A DNA stretch of 33,182 nt from an uncultured Bacilli bacterium (lineage in GTDB: Bacteria; Bacillota_I; Bacilli_A; RF39; UBA660): assembly GCA_910578745.1 (NCBI GenBank), contig CAJTSN010000003.1, positions 16,236 to 49,417 on the forward strand. The letters are read 5' to 3'. Position numbers and translations under genes: made by a program. How positions within the stretch are numbered: the first letter of the stretch is position 1; each line of letters starts with the position of its first letter. The notes under the pieces are model-generated. The model was given only the letters and a program-made list of their open reading frames with translations. It did no database searches and was not told where the DNA came from. This document shows positions 1-7,254 of this stretch, piece by piece.

Positions 1-39
1 AGACATAAATAATTTTTTATTGAACTCAAAAATTGAAAT

Positions 40-68
40 TTGACAAATGACAATAAATAGGTTATACT
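40..68 (+). promoter_or_regulatory. Sigma-A type promoter
   Basis: A near-consensus vegetative promoter: TTGACA at 40-45, a 17-nt spacer and TATACT at 63-68. Transcription would start near 75 and read the membrane protein gene at 96, whose ribosome binding site AAGGGGGGAA is at 81-90. Confidence 0.8.
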
Positions 69-95
69 ACAAATTATTCAAAGGGGGGAATAAAT

Positions 96-647
96 TTGTT
101 ATTAAACATTTATTTAGGAACAACTGCTATAAGTTGGTCTATTGTATTTTTATTTTGTGCTGCTTGTGATAAAAAATTAAAAAGAGAAGGATATAAATAT
201 ATAAAAGAGAAAAAATCAATTCCTGAGAAGATTGTAAGTTTTACATTAAGGGCATTTAAAGGGTTTGTTCCAGTTTATAACATTTTAAATGCAATTACAG
301 TACTTTTGATTGGTGATAAGGTCTACAAATATATGGAAGATAAATTGTTACAACAAGGTGACATATATATGCCTACTGAAGAAATGTCAAGTATGGAAGA
401 TGAATTTTCATCTAGAGAAGAAACTAAAACTTATACTGAAAGCACAGAAAAGGAAAGAACTGAAAAAAAATATGCTGAAATGACATTAGAAGAAAAATTG
501 GCTTATTTAGAACGTGAAAAAGCAAGATTAATAAGTCAATCTATGCCTATTGTAGCACAATCTAGTGAAGAGAATTCAGAAGAAAAATTGGTTCAAGATC
601 AAAAAGAGCCTGTATTGAGAAAAACAATGAATCCTAAACGAAAATAA
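96..647 (+). CDS. Small membrane protein with charged C-terminal tail
   Basis: Product not recognised (183 residues). It starts with TTG, chosen because AAGGGGGGAA ends 5 nt upstream and a clear promoter lies at 40-68. Residues 3-24 are a hydrophobic segment with two Cys at its end, and residues 56-75 form a second hydrophobic stretch. The rest is rich in Glu and Lys and probably a cytoplasmic disordered or coiled tail. No catalytic motif is visible. The gene stands alone, followed by the hairpin array at 711-871. A membrane-anchored structural or regulatory role is possible but not shown. Confidence 0.65.
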   Translation: MLLNIYLGTTAISWSIVFLFCAACDKKLKREGYKYIKEKKSIPEKIVSFTLRAFKGFVPVYNILNAITVLLIGDKVYKYMEDKLLQQGDIYMPTEEMSSMEDEFSSREETKTYTESTEKERTEKKYAEMTLEEKLAYLEREKARLISQSMPIVAQSSEENSEEKLVQDQKEPVLRKTMNPKRK

Positions 648-710
648 TTGTATAACGATTTAAGTAGAAATTCAAAAGAAACTTTGTAACTAATAGATTT
701 CTGCAAATAA

Positions 711-871
711 CCTACTTTAAGACAAGTAGGTAAACATACTGCGTTATTGGCTCTGCCAATAACGATGTGTGCCAAGGGAGTCTTTCCTTTGGAAATCCTA
801 TTGAGCAGCATATTACAAAATTTCATAATGTAATATTGTTGCCTTTTTATTTTGTTTTAAGACAACAAAAT
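711..871. ncRNA. Array of five consecutive hairpins (candidate structured RNA or element relic)
   Basis: Five stem-loops follow one another with short linkers: 711-730 (7 bp), 742-764 (10 bp, loop TCT), 772-792 (8 bp with one G-U), 805-842 (12 bp with one bulge) and 849-871 (8 bp). The first and last carry the same ten bases, TTTAAGACAA, across loop and stem (716-725 and 856-865). No run of T follows the stems, so they are not ordinary terminators. The strand is not decided. A short minus-strand reading frame overlaps the region but has no ribosome binding site. No known RNA family is recognised. A palindromic end of a mobile element is an alternative. Confidence 0.45.
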
Positions 872-930
872 GTAATAGTTTTTTTGAATAAAAATAACTG
901 AATTGCGAATCCTACGAAAAGTAAAAAAGG

Positions 931-1041
931 TTATTTTCTTTTATGATTATATTTCTTTTCTAATAATCTTGCAGTATCTTTTTTTGCAACATAAATTGAT
1001 AGACAAGTAAAAATTTTATAGATAATCATTACAATAGACAT
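931..1041 (-). CDS. Possible 36-residue ORF or gene tail
   Basis: An ATG-initiated frame of 36 codons with a hydrophobic N-terminal half and a Lys/Arg-rich C-terminus (ends KYNHKRK). There is no convincing ribosome binding site, and the ORF abuts the IS5 relic, so it may be the tail of a gene cut by that insertion. Function unknown. Confidence 0.2.
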   Translation of the reverse strand: MSIVMIIYKIFTCLSIYVAKKDTARLLEKKYNHKRK

Positions 1042-1052
1042 CTTTCGAAACT

Positions 1053-1090
1053 AAAATACCATATTCAAAGCTAGGAAAATATGGTATTTT
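1053..1090. repeat. Perfect 13-bp inverted repeat upstream of IS5 relic
   Basis: AAAATACCATATT at 1053-1065 is the exact reverse complement of 1078-1090, with a 12-nt loop. It lies just before the start of the decayed transposase and may be a terminator-like hairpin shielding the element or part of its end. The T-rich 3' side (TATTTTATAG) fits a weak plus-strand terminator. Confidence 0.5.
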
Positions 1091-1094
1091 ATAG

Positions 1095-2038
1095 TTGGTA
1101 AAAATAGAATTGAAGTATGAAGAATTAAAAGGACCTAAAGATGTAAAGTTTAGAAGATTAATTGGAGTAAAAAGGGAAGTGTTTGAGTTTCAAGTAGCAA
1201 TACTAGAAGATGAACTAAAAGAAAAACACAAACAGGCAGGACGACCACCTAAACTTGCTACAGAAGACATTTTACTTTTGATGTATGGATCCTTAAGAAA
1301 CTACACTACGTTCCTAAAATTAGGAATGTATTTAAAGTAAAGCATATCATTGAATAATATGGACGGAGTCCACTTTAAATTCATATATAACTGGAGAATT
1401 TGATGTAACTAAATTAGAAAAAAAGAAAGAATATTTAGTCGATGCTAAATAGTAAAAGAAACTCAAAGGGAATACTATTTTGAAGAAAAACATCCTATGA
1501 AAATGCAATGAATTATAGAAGAAAATTCTAAAAAGATAGTATATGTAGCTTTTGATAAAGGTAGTGTCCATGATTTTACTCTGTTTAAAGAAAGTAACCT
1601 TGATTTAGATAAAGAAATTAATGTGTTAGGAGATAGTAGTTATCAAGATCTTGATAAGATTTTATCTAAAAGTTTAACAAAAAAAAGAAATCAAAGTTTT
1701 ACCCACTTACCGACCAAGATAAGGACTTGAATCATTTGATTTCTACTATAAGGATGACAATAGAACATGTGAATCATCAACTAAAAGTTTTTAGAATTTT
1801 ACAAGAACGTTATAGAAATCGTAAAGATTCTTTCAATCAAAGAGCACTTTTTTATGCTCATTATTTAGTGGTTCATATGGATACTTTCGGAAGAATTAGT
1901 GATGAAAATTCACTTTTTTTTGATGTCGTTAAATTTAGAGGTAACATCCCGATAGGGTGGTTATCAAACTTTATAAATGAAAGCTCCCATAAAATAAGGG
2001 AAAAATATATACAAATAAAAAGAAAGGTGGTATTATAA
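1095..2038 (+). pseudogene. Decayed IS5-family (DDE_Tnp_4 type) transposase
   Basis: The parts read as one transposase broken by several frameshifts and stops. 1095-1340 encodes the N-terminal helix-turn-helix region (AGRPPKL, then LLMYGSLRNYTTFLKLG). Around 1420-1450 a frame reads EKKKEYLVDA, where the first catalytic Asp is expected, then an in-frame stop. 1480-1720 contains KIVYVAFDKGSVHDFTLFKES and a GDSSYQ segment matching the second Asp region. 1727 onward holds the C-terminal MTIEHVNHQLKVFRILQERYRNR region with the terminal Glu. The family pattern is the IS5-type DDE endonuclease. At least three lesions make it inactive. Confidence 0.75.
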
Positions 2039-2066
2039 GGGCGAATTAAGTTAAATGAAAGCACGC

Positions 2067-2085
2067 AAAAAGACGGGAAGTTAAA
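2067..2085. repeat. Left copy of 19-bp direct repeat flanking the IS30-type element
   Basis: AAAAAGACGGGAAGTTAAA here recurs at 3577-3595 with a single change (G to A at the sixth base). The two copies bracket the IS30-type transposase and may be a long target-site duplication. The right copy sits in an inverted repeat next to the secG terminator. Confidence 0.45.
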
Positions 2086-2169
2086 AAAATTTTTTTTGAA
2101 TAAGGGTAACGTCCCGTAATGTTTTTATAGTTGATGTGTGTATTTTGGCTTAATTTATAGTTTTATTGA

Positions 2170-3369
2170 TTACTTGTTAAGTAATCGAATTGTAAGATCA
2201 ATATCGTCATTGTTGATCTTTTTAATTTGAAATTTATTGATATTATTTTTACCAAGAAATAAATAAGCAGACTCATAAGGAGAGTTGTTATTTAAAGATA
2301 ATCTAGGAGTAGAATTAATATGTGAAGCAATTAAATAACAATCATCTTGAGTTAAAGAGGCAAAGGAAGTTCCCTTAGGAAGAATATATCTAATATATTC
2401 ATGATTCTTTTCAATAGAACCTTTTTGCCATGAGCAGGAGGGGTCACAATAAAATAAAGAACAAACCTTTTCACCTGAGTTCATATCAATTTCAATACTA
2501 TCAGGATCAGAAAATTCAGAACCATTATCCGTTAAAATAACTTCAAATAAACGTTTAAATTCATCAATACCTAGAGAGTTTTTTAAATTGTTAAAAACTT
2601 CAGTAACATATTTAGATTGTTTATAAGGTAAAAGATAGATGAGCATAAAATTATATTGTCTAAATAATAGAGTTAGAAAGCATTTACCGCCTTTACCCCC
2701 AGAAGTACCAATAACAGTATCCATCTCAACAATAGAGGAATTAGGATTGAACTCTATATAATCTTTGAAATCAGTATAGAAACGACCAACTTTAATTTTA
2801 GGATTTATTTTTTTTCTAGCATTAGAAGTATCATATTCTTTGTTAATTCTAAATTTAACTCTTCTTTGTAAAACAATATTTCTAACATTTAAAATGCCTA
2901 AATCAATATACTTATAGAAAGTAGATTTAGAAAAAGGTAAAACATCCGGATGTTCAATAAAAACATGATTAACAGAATGATGTTTGTGAATCATTAAAGG
3001 AGAGATAACATCATTAATAGAGGCAATTTGTTCTTTAGTTATTTTTAAATGATTTCTACAATGTATTAAAGTTTTTTTGTATTCGTTATAGGCGACATCA
3101 TGAGAATAAGAATATCTGATTTTATGGCAATTATTGAATTTAGGACAACCATTACAAACATAGGGAGGCCTAGATTCAAAACAACAAGGATGATTATTGC
3201 AGATAGAGGAAGTTCTTAAAAATCTATGTTTTTTGACTTCATCAGAAATAGTAGTTCTATCCTTACCAATTCTATTACCAATTTGAGTAAAATTATAATT
3301 ATTGTTTAAAAATTCTTCAATAACACATCTATCCTCAAAAGATAGATGTTTGTATTTTTTAGCTTTCAT
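2170..3369 (-). CDS. IS30-family transposase
   Basis: Complete 399-residue DDE transposase that cuts and joins DNA for movement of its own element. The N-terminal helix-turn-helix (YKHLSFEDRCVIEEFL, then FTQIGNRIGKDRTTISDEVK) is typical of IS30. A Cys/His cluster follows at about residues 57-82. The catalytic core shows VEMDTVIG (about 214-221), LTDNGSEF and WQKGSIEKNHEYIRY..PKG, giving the D-D-E triad in the usual spacing. The ATG at 3369 has AAAGGAG upstream. Inverted-repeat ends are not sharp: TTTTTGAA..AAGGG occurs inverted near 2093 and 3560. Hairpins upstream probably block read-through transcription. The gene has no lesion and may be active. Confidence 0.92.
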   Translation of the reverse strand: MKAKKYKHLSFEDRCVIEEFLNNNYNFTQIGNRIGKDRTTISDEVKKHRFLRTSSICNNHPCCFESRPPYVCNGCPKFNNCHKIRYSYSHDVAYNEYKKTLIHCRNHLKITKEQIASINDVISPLMIHKHHSVNHVFIEHPDVLPFSKSTFYKYIDLGILNVRNIVLQRRVKFRINKEYDTSNARKKINPKIKVGRFYTDFKDYIEFNPNSSIVEMDTVIGTSGGKGGKCFLTLLFRQYNFMLIYLLPYKQSKYVTEVFNNLKNSLGIDEFKRLFEVILTDNGSEFSDPDSIEIDMNSGEKVCSLFYCDPSCSWQKGSIEKNHEYIRYILPKGTSFASLTQDDCYLIASHINSTPRLSLNNNSPYESAYLFLGKNNINKFQIKKINNDDIDLTIRLLNK

Positions 3370-3431
3370 AATAAGCTCCTTTCATATAGCCAAAATACGG
3401 ATATATATTATAATACAATAATTAATAGATA

Positions 3432-3457
3432 ACAAATAAAGGAGAACCTTTATTTGT
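3432..3457. repeat. Perfect 11-bp hairpin in IS30 leader
   Basis: ACAAATAAAGG at 3432-3442 pairs fully with 3447-3457 around a four-base loop. It lies between the terminator at 3470-3525 and the transposase start, in the leader of the IS30 gene. No T run follows on either strand, so it may limit translation or transcription of the transposase. Confidence 0.5.
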
Positions 3458-3469
3458 AAAAATATTATA

Positions 3470-3525
3470 ATAAGAAAAAATAAATCAAGGGTAAAGATGA
3501 ACTCGTAAACTCGCCCTTGATTTAT
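3470..3525 (-). terminator. Terminator upstream of IS30 transposase
   Basis: On the minus strand a 12-bp stem (3514-3525 with 3480-3491) is followed at once by TTTTTTCTTATT. It lies inside the element, upstream of the transposase, and would stop transcription entering from secG. Confidence 0.75.
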
Positions 3526-3576
3526 ATCAGGAGTATTGCCTCCCCTTAAGGTTTCAAAAAGTAAAATCCCGTTAGT

Positions 3577-3595
3577 AAAAAAACGGGAAGTTAAA
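3577..3595. repeat. Right copy of 19-bp direct repeat flanking the IS30-type element
   Basis: Partner of 2067-2085 (18 of 19 identical). It overlaps an inverted repeat (CCCGTT at 3568-3573 with AACGGG at 3582-3587). Confidence 0.45.
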
Positions 3596-3611
3596 TAAAT
3601 AATTTACCAAA

Positions 3612-3646
3612 AAACTAGGTTTTTCTATTATACCTAGTCTTTTTTG
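3612..3646 (-). terminator. Bidirectional terminator after secG
   Basis: ACTAGGT (3614-3620) pairs with ACCTAGT (3632-3638). A-rich flank on the left and T-rich flank on the right give a T run after the stem on both strands, so it can end secG transcription (minus strand). Confidence 0.8.
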
Positions 3647-3699
3647 ATGGGGGGGAGTTCTATATTATATCGTTTGAAACTCAAACCCCTATTCCTTTT

Positions 3700-3909
3700 T
3701 TAAAATCCTTGTATAAAACAAAGAATAAAATAAACACTTCCAAGGAGAAATGTCGCTCTCGTAATAAAAAGTTCTCCTCCTCTTTCCTTACGATTTTTAA
3801 ATAAGTCACTATTTGCGCCTGTAAATATGTTTCCCTCTTCTACTTTACCTGCTTGTAATAAAACAATGGCTATCAATAAAACACATACAACAATAAGTAC
3901 TGTTTCCAT
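3700..3909 (-). CDS. secG: Preprotein translocase subunit SecG
   Basis: SecG helps SecYEG and SecA move preproteins through the cytoplasmic membrane. The 69-residue product has the family plan: an N-terminal membrane helix (about 3-20) ending in LLQAGK, a cytoplasmic loop with TGAN..LF..RKERGGE, and a second helix (about 48-66). Length fits the family (70-80). The ribosome binding site GAGGTGGGAG is just upstream. It has its own promoter at 3928-3956 and a terminator at 3612-3646. In other Firmicutes rnr and smpB often follow secG; here an insertion sequence lies downstream instead. Confidence 0.92.
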   Translation of the reverse strand: METVLIVVCVLLIAIVLLQAGKVEEGNIFTGANSDLFKNRKERGGELFITRATFLLGSVYFILCFIQGF

Positions 3910-3927
3910 ACTCCCACCTCACTATCT

Positions 3928-3956
3928 AAAATACCATATTTTTATTTTTTTGTAAA
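3928..3956 (-). promoter_or_regulatory. secG promoter
   Basis: Minus strand: TTTACA (3956-3951), a 17-nt spacer ending in TATGG, then TATTTT (3933-3928). It lies 19 nt before the secG start in the short gap after fmt. Confidence 0.65.
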
Positions 3957-3957
3957 G

Positions 3958-4935
3958 TTATTCAAAAATATCTCCTATTAAATCTTCTTTATTTTGAATC
4001 CCATTCAAATAATCAGATGCCTTCATTTTCGGTTTTCCTTCCACTTGAATTTCAGTGAGAACGATTTCTCCATTTCCTACTTTAACACCGATACCATCCG
4101 AATACAAATTACAAATCGTTCCATCCACTTTATTTGGATAATAAGCATCGGAAAGTCTAGTTGCCCAAACCTTCATTCGCTTTCCTTTTAAAACAGCATA
4201 GGCACCAGGCCATGCATTTAATCCTCTTACCTGATTATGAATCACATATTTTGTTTTACTAAAATCGATTTTTTCGTCTTCTTTTTTTATAGTAAACGCA
4301 AAAGTTGCTTCTTCATGATTTTGTGGAATTCTTGGTGCCGTTTTATCAATAATGCTTGGAAGTATTTCTAAAAGCAAGTCTCGACCAAGTATTTTTAATT
4401 TATCATGTACAATGCTTGCTGTATCATTTTCACCAATTGAAATTTCTCTTTGAACAATAATATCTCCTTGATCAAGCTTAGAATTCATGTGCATAATTGT
4501 AATTCCCGTTGTCTGTTCTCCTTGCATCACAGCACGATGAATTGGTGCTCCTCCACGATATTTTGGAAGTAGAGAAGCATGTACATTAATGCAACCATAT
4601 TCAGGCAAAAATAAAAGTTCATTTGGAATTAAATTTCCATAAGCACAAGTTACAATTAATGTTGGCTTTAAAGCATAAATTTCATCAAGTGCCTCACTCA
4701 ACTTTTCAGGTTGCAACACCAATATTGTATGGTCGTTCGCACATTTTTTTACTGGAGAAAAAGTCACTTGTCCATTTCTTCCATTCACACGATCGGGTTG
4801 TGTAATGACCGCTCTTACATCATAGTTTTCGATAAGTCCCTCTAAAACAGGCACAGCAAACTCTGGTGTACCCATAAATAAAATACGTACTTTCTTATCT
4901 ATTTTTATTTGTTCTATATTCATTTCTGTATCCAT
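3958..4935 (-). CDS. fmt: Methionyl-tRNA formyltransferase
   Basis: Transfers a formyl group from 10-formyltetrahydrofolate to Met-tRNA(fMet) for translation initiation. The 325 residues match the usual length (about 310-320). The N-terminal Rossmann-like domain begins RILFMGTPEFAVPVL (about 18-31). The formyltransferase signature is present: INVHASLLPKYRGGAPI (116-132, with the catalytic Asn and His of NVH at 117-119) and LDQGD (154-158). The C-terminal tRNA-binding domain starts near residue 215 (RGLNAWPGAYA). AAGGGCG precedes the ATG at 4935. priA ends 55 nt upstream on the same strand, a common Firmicute pairing, so both are probably co-transcribed. Confidence 0.95.
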   Translation of the reverse strand: MDTEMNIEQIKIDKKVRILFMGTPEFAVPVLEGLIENYDVRAVITQPDRVNGRNGQVTFSPVKKCANDHTILVLQPEKLSEALDEIYALKPTLIVTCAYGNLIPNELLFLPEYGCINVHASLLPKYRGGAPIHRAVMQGEQTTGITIMHMNSKLDQGDIIVQREISIGENDTASIVHDKLKILGRDLLLEILPSIIDKTAPRIPQNHEEATFAFTIKKEDEKIDFSKTKYVIHNQVRGLNAWPGAYAVLKGKRMKVWATRLSDAYYPNKVDGTICNLYSDGIGVKVGNGEIVLTEIQVEGKPKMKASDYLNGIQNKEDLIGDIFE

Positions 4936-4990
4936 TTTATCGCCCTTTTCTATATTTATTATATCATATTTTTTCGTTTCTATTTTCTTT

Positions 4991-7147
4991 TTATATCATA
5001 ATCGGATTTATATCGATATCTACTATAGTTTTCGTACATGAGTACATCTTTTTTATTTCTTCAAACGCTTCATATAGTTCTTTTGAATTTTTGTATTTCA
5101 TTAAAATTTGGACAAAAAATACATCATTCACTTTAGGAATCAAGGCAGTACTTGGTCCTAAAATAAATGTATCTTTATATTTTTTACCTCTTAAATAAGT
5201 TCCTATTTTCTTTCCCTCTTCAAATAACACATTTAAATCTTTCCCCTTTAATTTTATTAAAGATAAATTATAATAAGGACTATAATTTAGCTGTTTTCGA
5301 ATACACATTTCCTCTGTATAAAATGCCTCATAATTATGTTCCTTCGCATATACAATACTATAATGATCAATGGAAAAACCTTGAATGACGACTTCTCCTT
5401 TTCTTGTACTTCTTCCAGCTCTTCCAGCGACTTGTGATAACAATTGATACGTTCTTTCAGCGCTTCGAAAATCAGGGATATTGAGTCCTGCATCTCCATT
5501 TAGGACTCCTACTAAAGTTACATCTTTAAAATCTAGCCCTTTCGCTATCATCTGTGTTCCAAGGAGAATATTGGCTTCTTTTTTTTCAAAGGAAGAAATA
5601 ATCTTTTCATGTGCTCCTTTTTTAGAAGTTGTATCCATATCCATTCGAAGTACTTTAGCACCCGCAATTTGTTCTAAAATATATTCCTCTAACTTTTCGG
5701 TTCCCATACCTTGTTCCTTAAAATCTTTATTCCCACATTCAGGACAAATTTCCTTTTTCTTACTTCCATACCCACAATAATGACAACGCATCGTATTAGA
5801 CGATTTATGATAAGTCAAAGGAATATCACAGTGGGGACAAGTATCTTGATAGCCACAACTAGGACAAGTAATCACTCTTGTATAACCACGTCGATTTAAA
5901 AGTAAAATGACTTGTTCCTCCTTTTGAATCCGTTCCTCTATTTTTTCTCTTAAACTTTCTGATAAAATAAAATTTCCCTTTTTTATTTCTTCTTTCATAT
6001 CTACCAAATAAACAAAAGGTAAAGTCGCATGAACACGTGTTGTTAAAGTAAGCAATTGATAAATTCCAAGTTTTGCTTTCGTATATGTTTCAATAGAAGG
6101 AGTCGCACTTCCAAATACGACTGGTATATTATGATATTTCCCTCGCCATAAAGCAATATCACTCGCATGATACTTAGGCGTATTTTCTTGTTTATATGTA
6201 CTCGAATGTTCCTCATCTAAAATAAGAATCCCTAAATTTTTTAGAGGCGCAAATACGGCACTTCGAGCCCCAATCACAATAGAGACTTCCCCTCTTTCAA
6301 TCTTTCGCCACTCATCATATTTTTCCCCATCACTTAATTTAGAATGCAGAATAGCAATCGAATTTCCAAAACGTTTTAAAAATTTTTCAGTTACTTGTGG
6401 GGTTAAACTAATCTCAGGAACAAGTAAAATAGCCGTCTTTCCTTTTTTTATTTTTTCTTCAATCAAAGAGAGGTAAACTTCTGTTTTTCCACTTCCAGTT
6501 ACCCCATGAAGTAAGAAAGGTTTAAATGTGTCTTCTTTTAAAACTTCCTCCACAACATTCTGCTGTTCATCTGTCAAAGTTACTTTTTTCTCTTGTTTTT
6601 CTCCTTTTATTTGGTATCGATACATTTCCTCTTTCTCTTCCTGAATCACACCATTTTTTAAAAGCGTCTTATAAGAAGAGCCTTCAAACGTTTCTTTTTT
6701 ATTTTTTCCTTCTTTTAATATTTCAACTATTTTTCTTTGCGAATCGTTTTTGCACATTCGAATGGCTTCTTCATAAGGAAGCGCTAAAGAGAAATAAGTC
6801 GCATACTGAATGGATACTGTTCTTTTTTTTCTTGCCTTCAATGCTTTAGGAAGCATGGTTTGATAAGCATGAATTAAATTGCAGAGCGTTTTCTTTTTAA
6901 TATATTCTCCTAATTGAAGCAACTCTTCATTTAAAATAGGTTCTTTATCCATGACCGATAGAATCTCTTTTACATCATATTCTACTTCTTCTTTACTCAT
7001 TTTTAATACAAAACCTTCTACTTCTTGTTTTCCGAAAGGAACAAGAACCCGCATTCCAACGGAAATAGACATTCCTTCTGGTATACGATATGAAAATGTT
7101 TTATCGATTCCTTTTGCCTTTACCTCAACTAACACTTCTGCAATCAT
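4991..7147 (-). CDS. priA: Primosomal protein N' (replication restart helicase PriA)
   Basis: PriA binds stalled forks and reloads the replicative helicase. An upstream ATG at 7165 lies inside the TATAAT box of the promoter, so I place the start at 7147 (MIAEVLVEV), which has AAGGGTGG a few bases before it, giving 718 residues. It has the N-terminal 3'-end DNA-binding domain, Walker A (GVTGSGKTEVYLSL), the DEEH box (LDEEHSSTYKQ), eight Cys in four CxxC pairs for two zincs (CPSC, CPHC, CHYC, CPEC), helicase motifs GTQMIAKGLDF and QVAGRAGR, and the C-terminal domain. Nothing is missing. Confidence 0.95.
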   Translation of the reverse strand: MIAEVLVEVKAKGIDKTFSYRIPEGMSISVGMRVLVPFGKQEVEGFVLKMSKEEVEYDVKEILSVMDKEPILNEELLQLGEYIKKKTLCNLIHAYQTMLPKALKARKKRTVSIQYATYFSLALPYEEAIRMCKNDSQRKIVEILKEGKNKKETFEGSSYKTLLKNGVIQEEKEEMYRYQIKGEKQEKKVTLTDEQQNVVEEVLKEDTFKPFLLHGVTGSGKTEVYLSLIEEKIKKGKTAILLVPEISLTPQVTEKFLKRFGNSIAILHSKLSDGEKYDEWRKIERGEVSIVIGARSAVFAPLKNLGILILDEEHSSTYKQENTPKYHASDIALWRGKYHNIPVVFGSATPSIETYTKAKLGIYQLLTLTTRVHATLPFVYLVDMKEEIKKGNFILSESLREKIEERIQKEEQVILLLNRRGYTRVITCPSCGYQDTCPHCDIPLTYHKSSNTMRCHYCGYGSKKKEICPECGNKDFKEQGMGTEKLEEYILEQIAGAKVLRMDMDTTSKKGAHEKIISSFEKKEANILLGTQMIAKGLDFKDVTLVGVLNGDAGLNIPDFRSAERTYQLLSQVAGRAGRSTRKGEVVIQGFSIDHYSIVYAKEHNYEAFYTEEMCIRKQLNYSPYYNLSLIKLKGKDLNVLFEEGKKIGTYLRGKKYKDTFILGPSTALIPKVNDVFFVQILMKYKNSKELYEAFEEIKKMYSCTKTIVDIDINPIMI

Positions 7148-7163
7148 GTGACCACCCTTATCC

Positions 7164-7172
7164 ATTATAGCA
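7164..7172 (-). promoter_or_regulatory. Extended -10 promoter for priA-fmt
   Basis: Minus strand reads TGCTATAAT, an extended -10 element. The -35 is poor, as is usual when the TGn extension is present. It sits about 17-25 nt before the chosen priA start at 7147. Confidence 0.55.
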
Positions 7173-7181
7173 TGTTTCTAG

Positions 7182-7220
7182 AAAAAAAACGTTGCTTTTT
7201 TATATCCATTTACGCAACAT
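7182..7220 (-). terminator. Terminator after the CtpE-like ATPase gene
   Basis: ATGTTGC (7220-7214) pairs with GCAACGT (7195-7189) with one G-U, followed on the minus strand by eight T. Confidence 0.7.
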
Positions 7221-7254
7221 TTTTCATTATTTTAACTCTTTTTTTAATAGTTCA

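Noticed and set aside
599..826. 75-codon minus-strand ORF over the hairpin array
   Set aside because: No start signal, and it runs through several stems and into the end of the upstream gene; RNA or element structure explains the region better.
1051..3940. CTAAAATACCATATT occurs at 1051-1065 and 3926-3940, as if a target duplication around both insertion sequences
   Set aside because: At 3926 it is part of the secG promoter and at 1051 part of a hairpin; the distance and the different element between make duplication unlikely.
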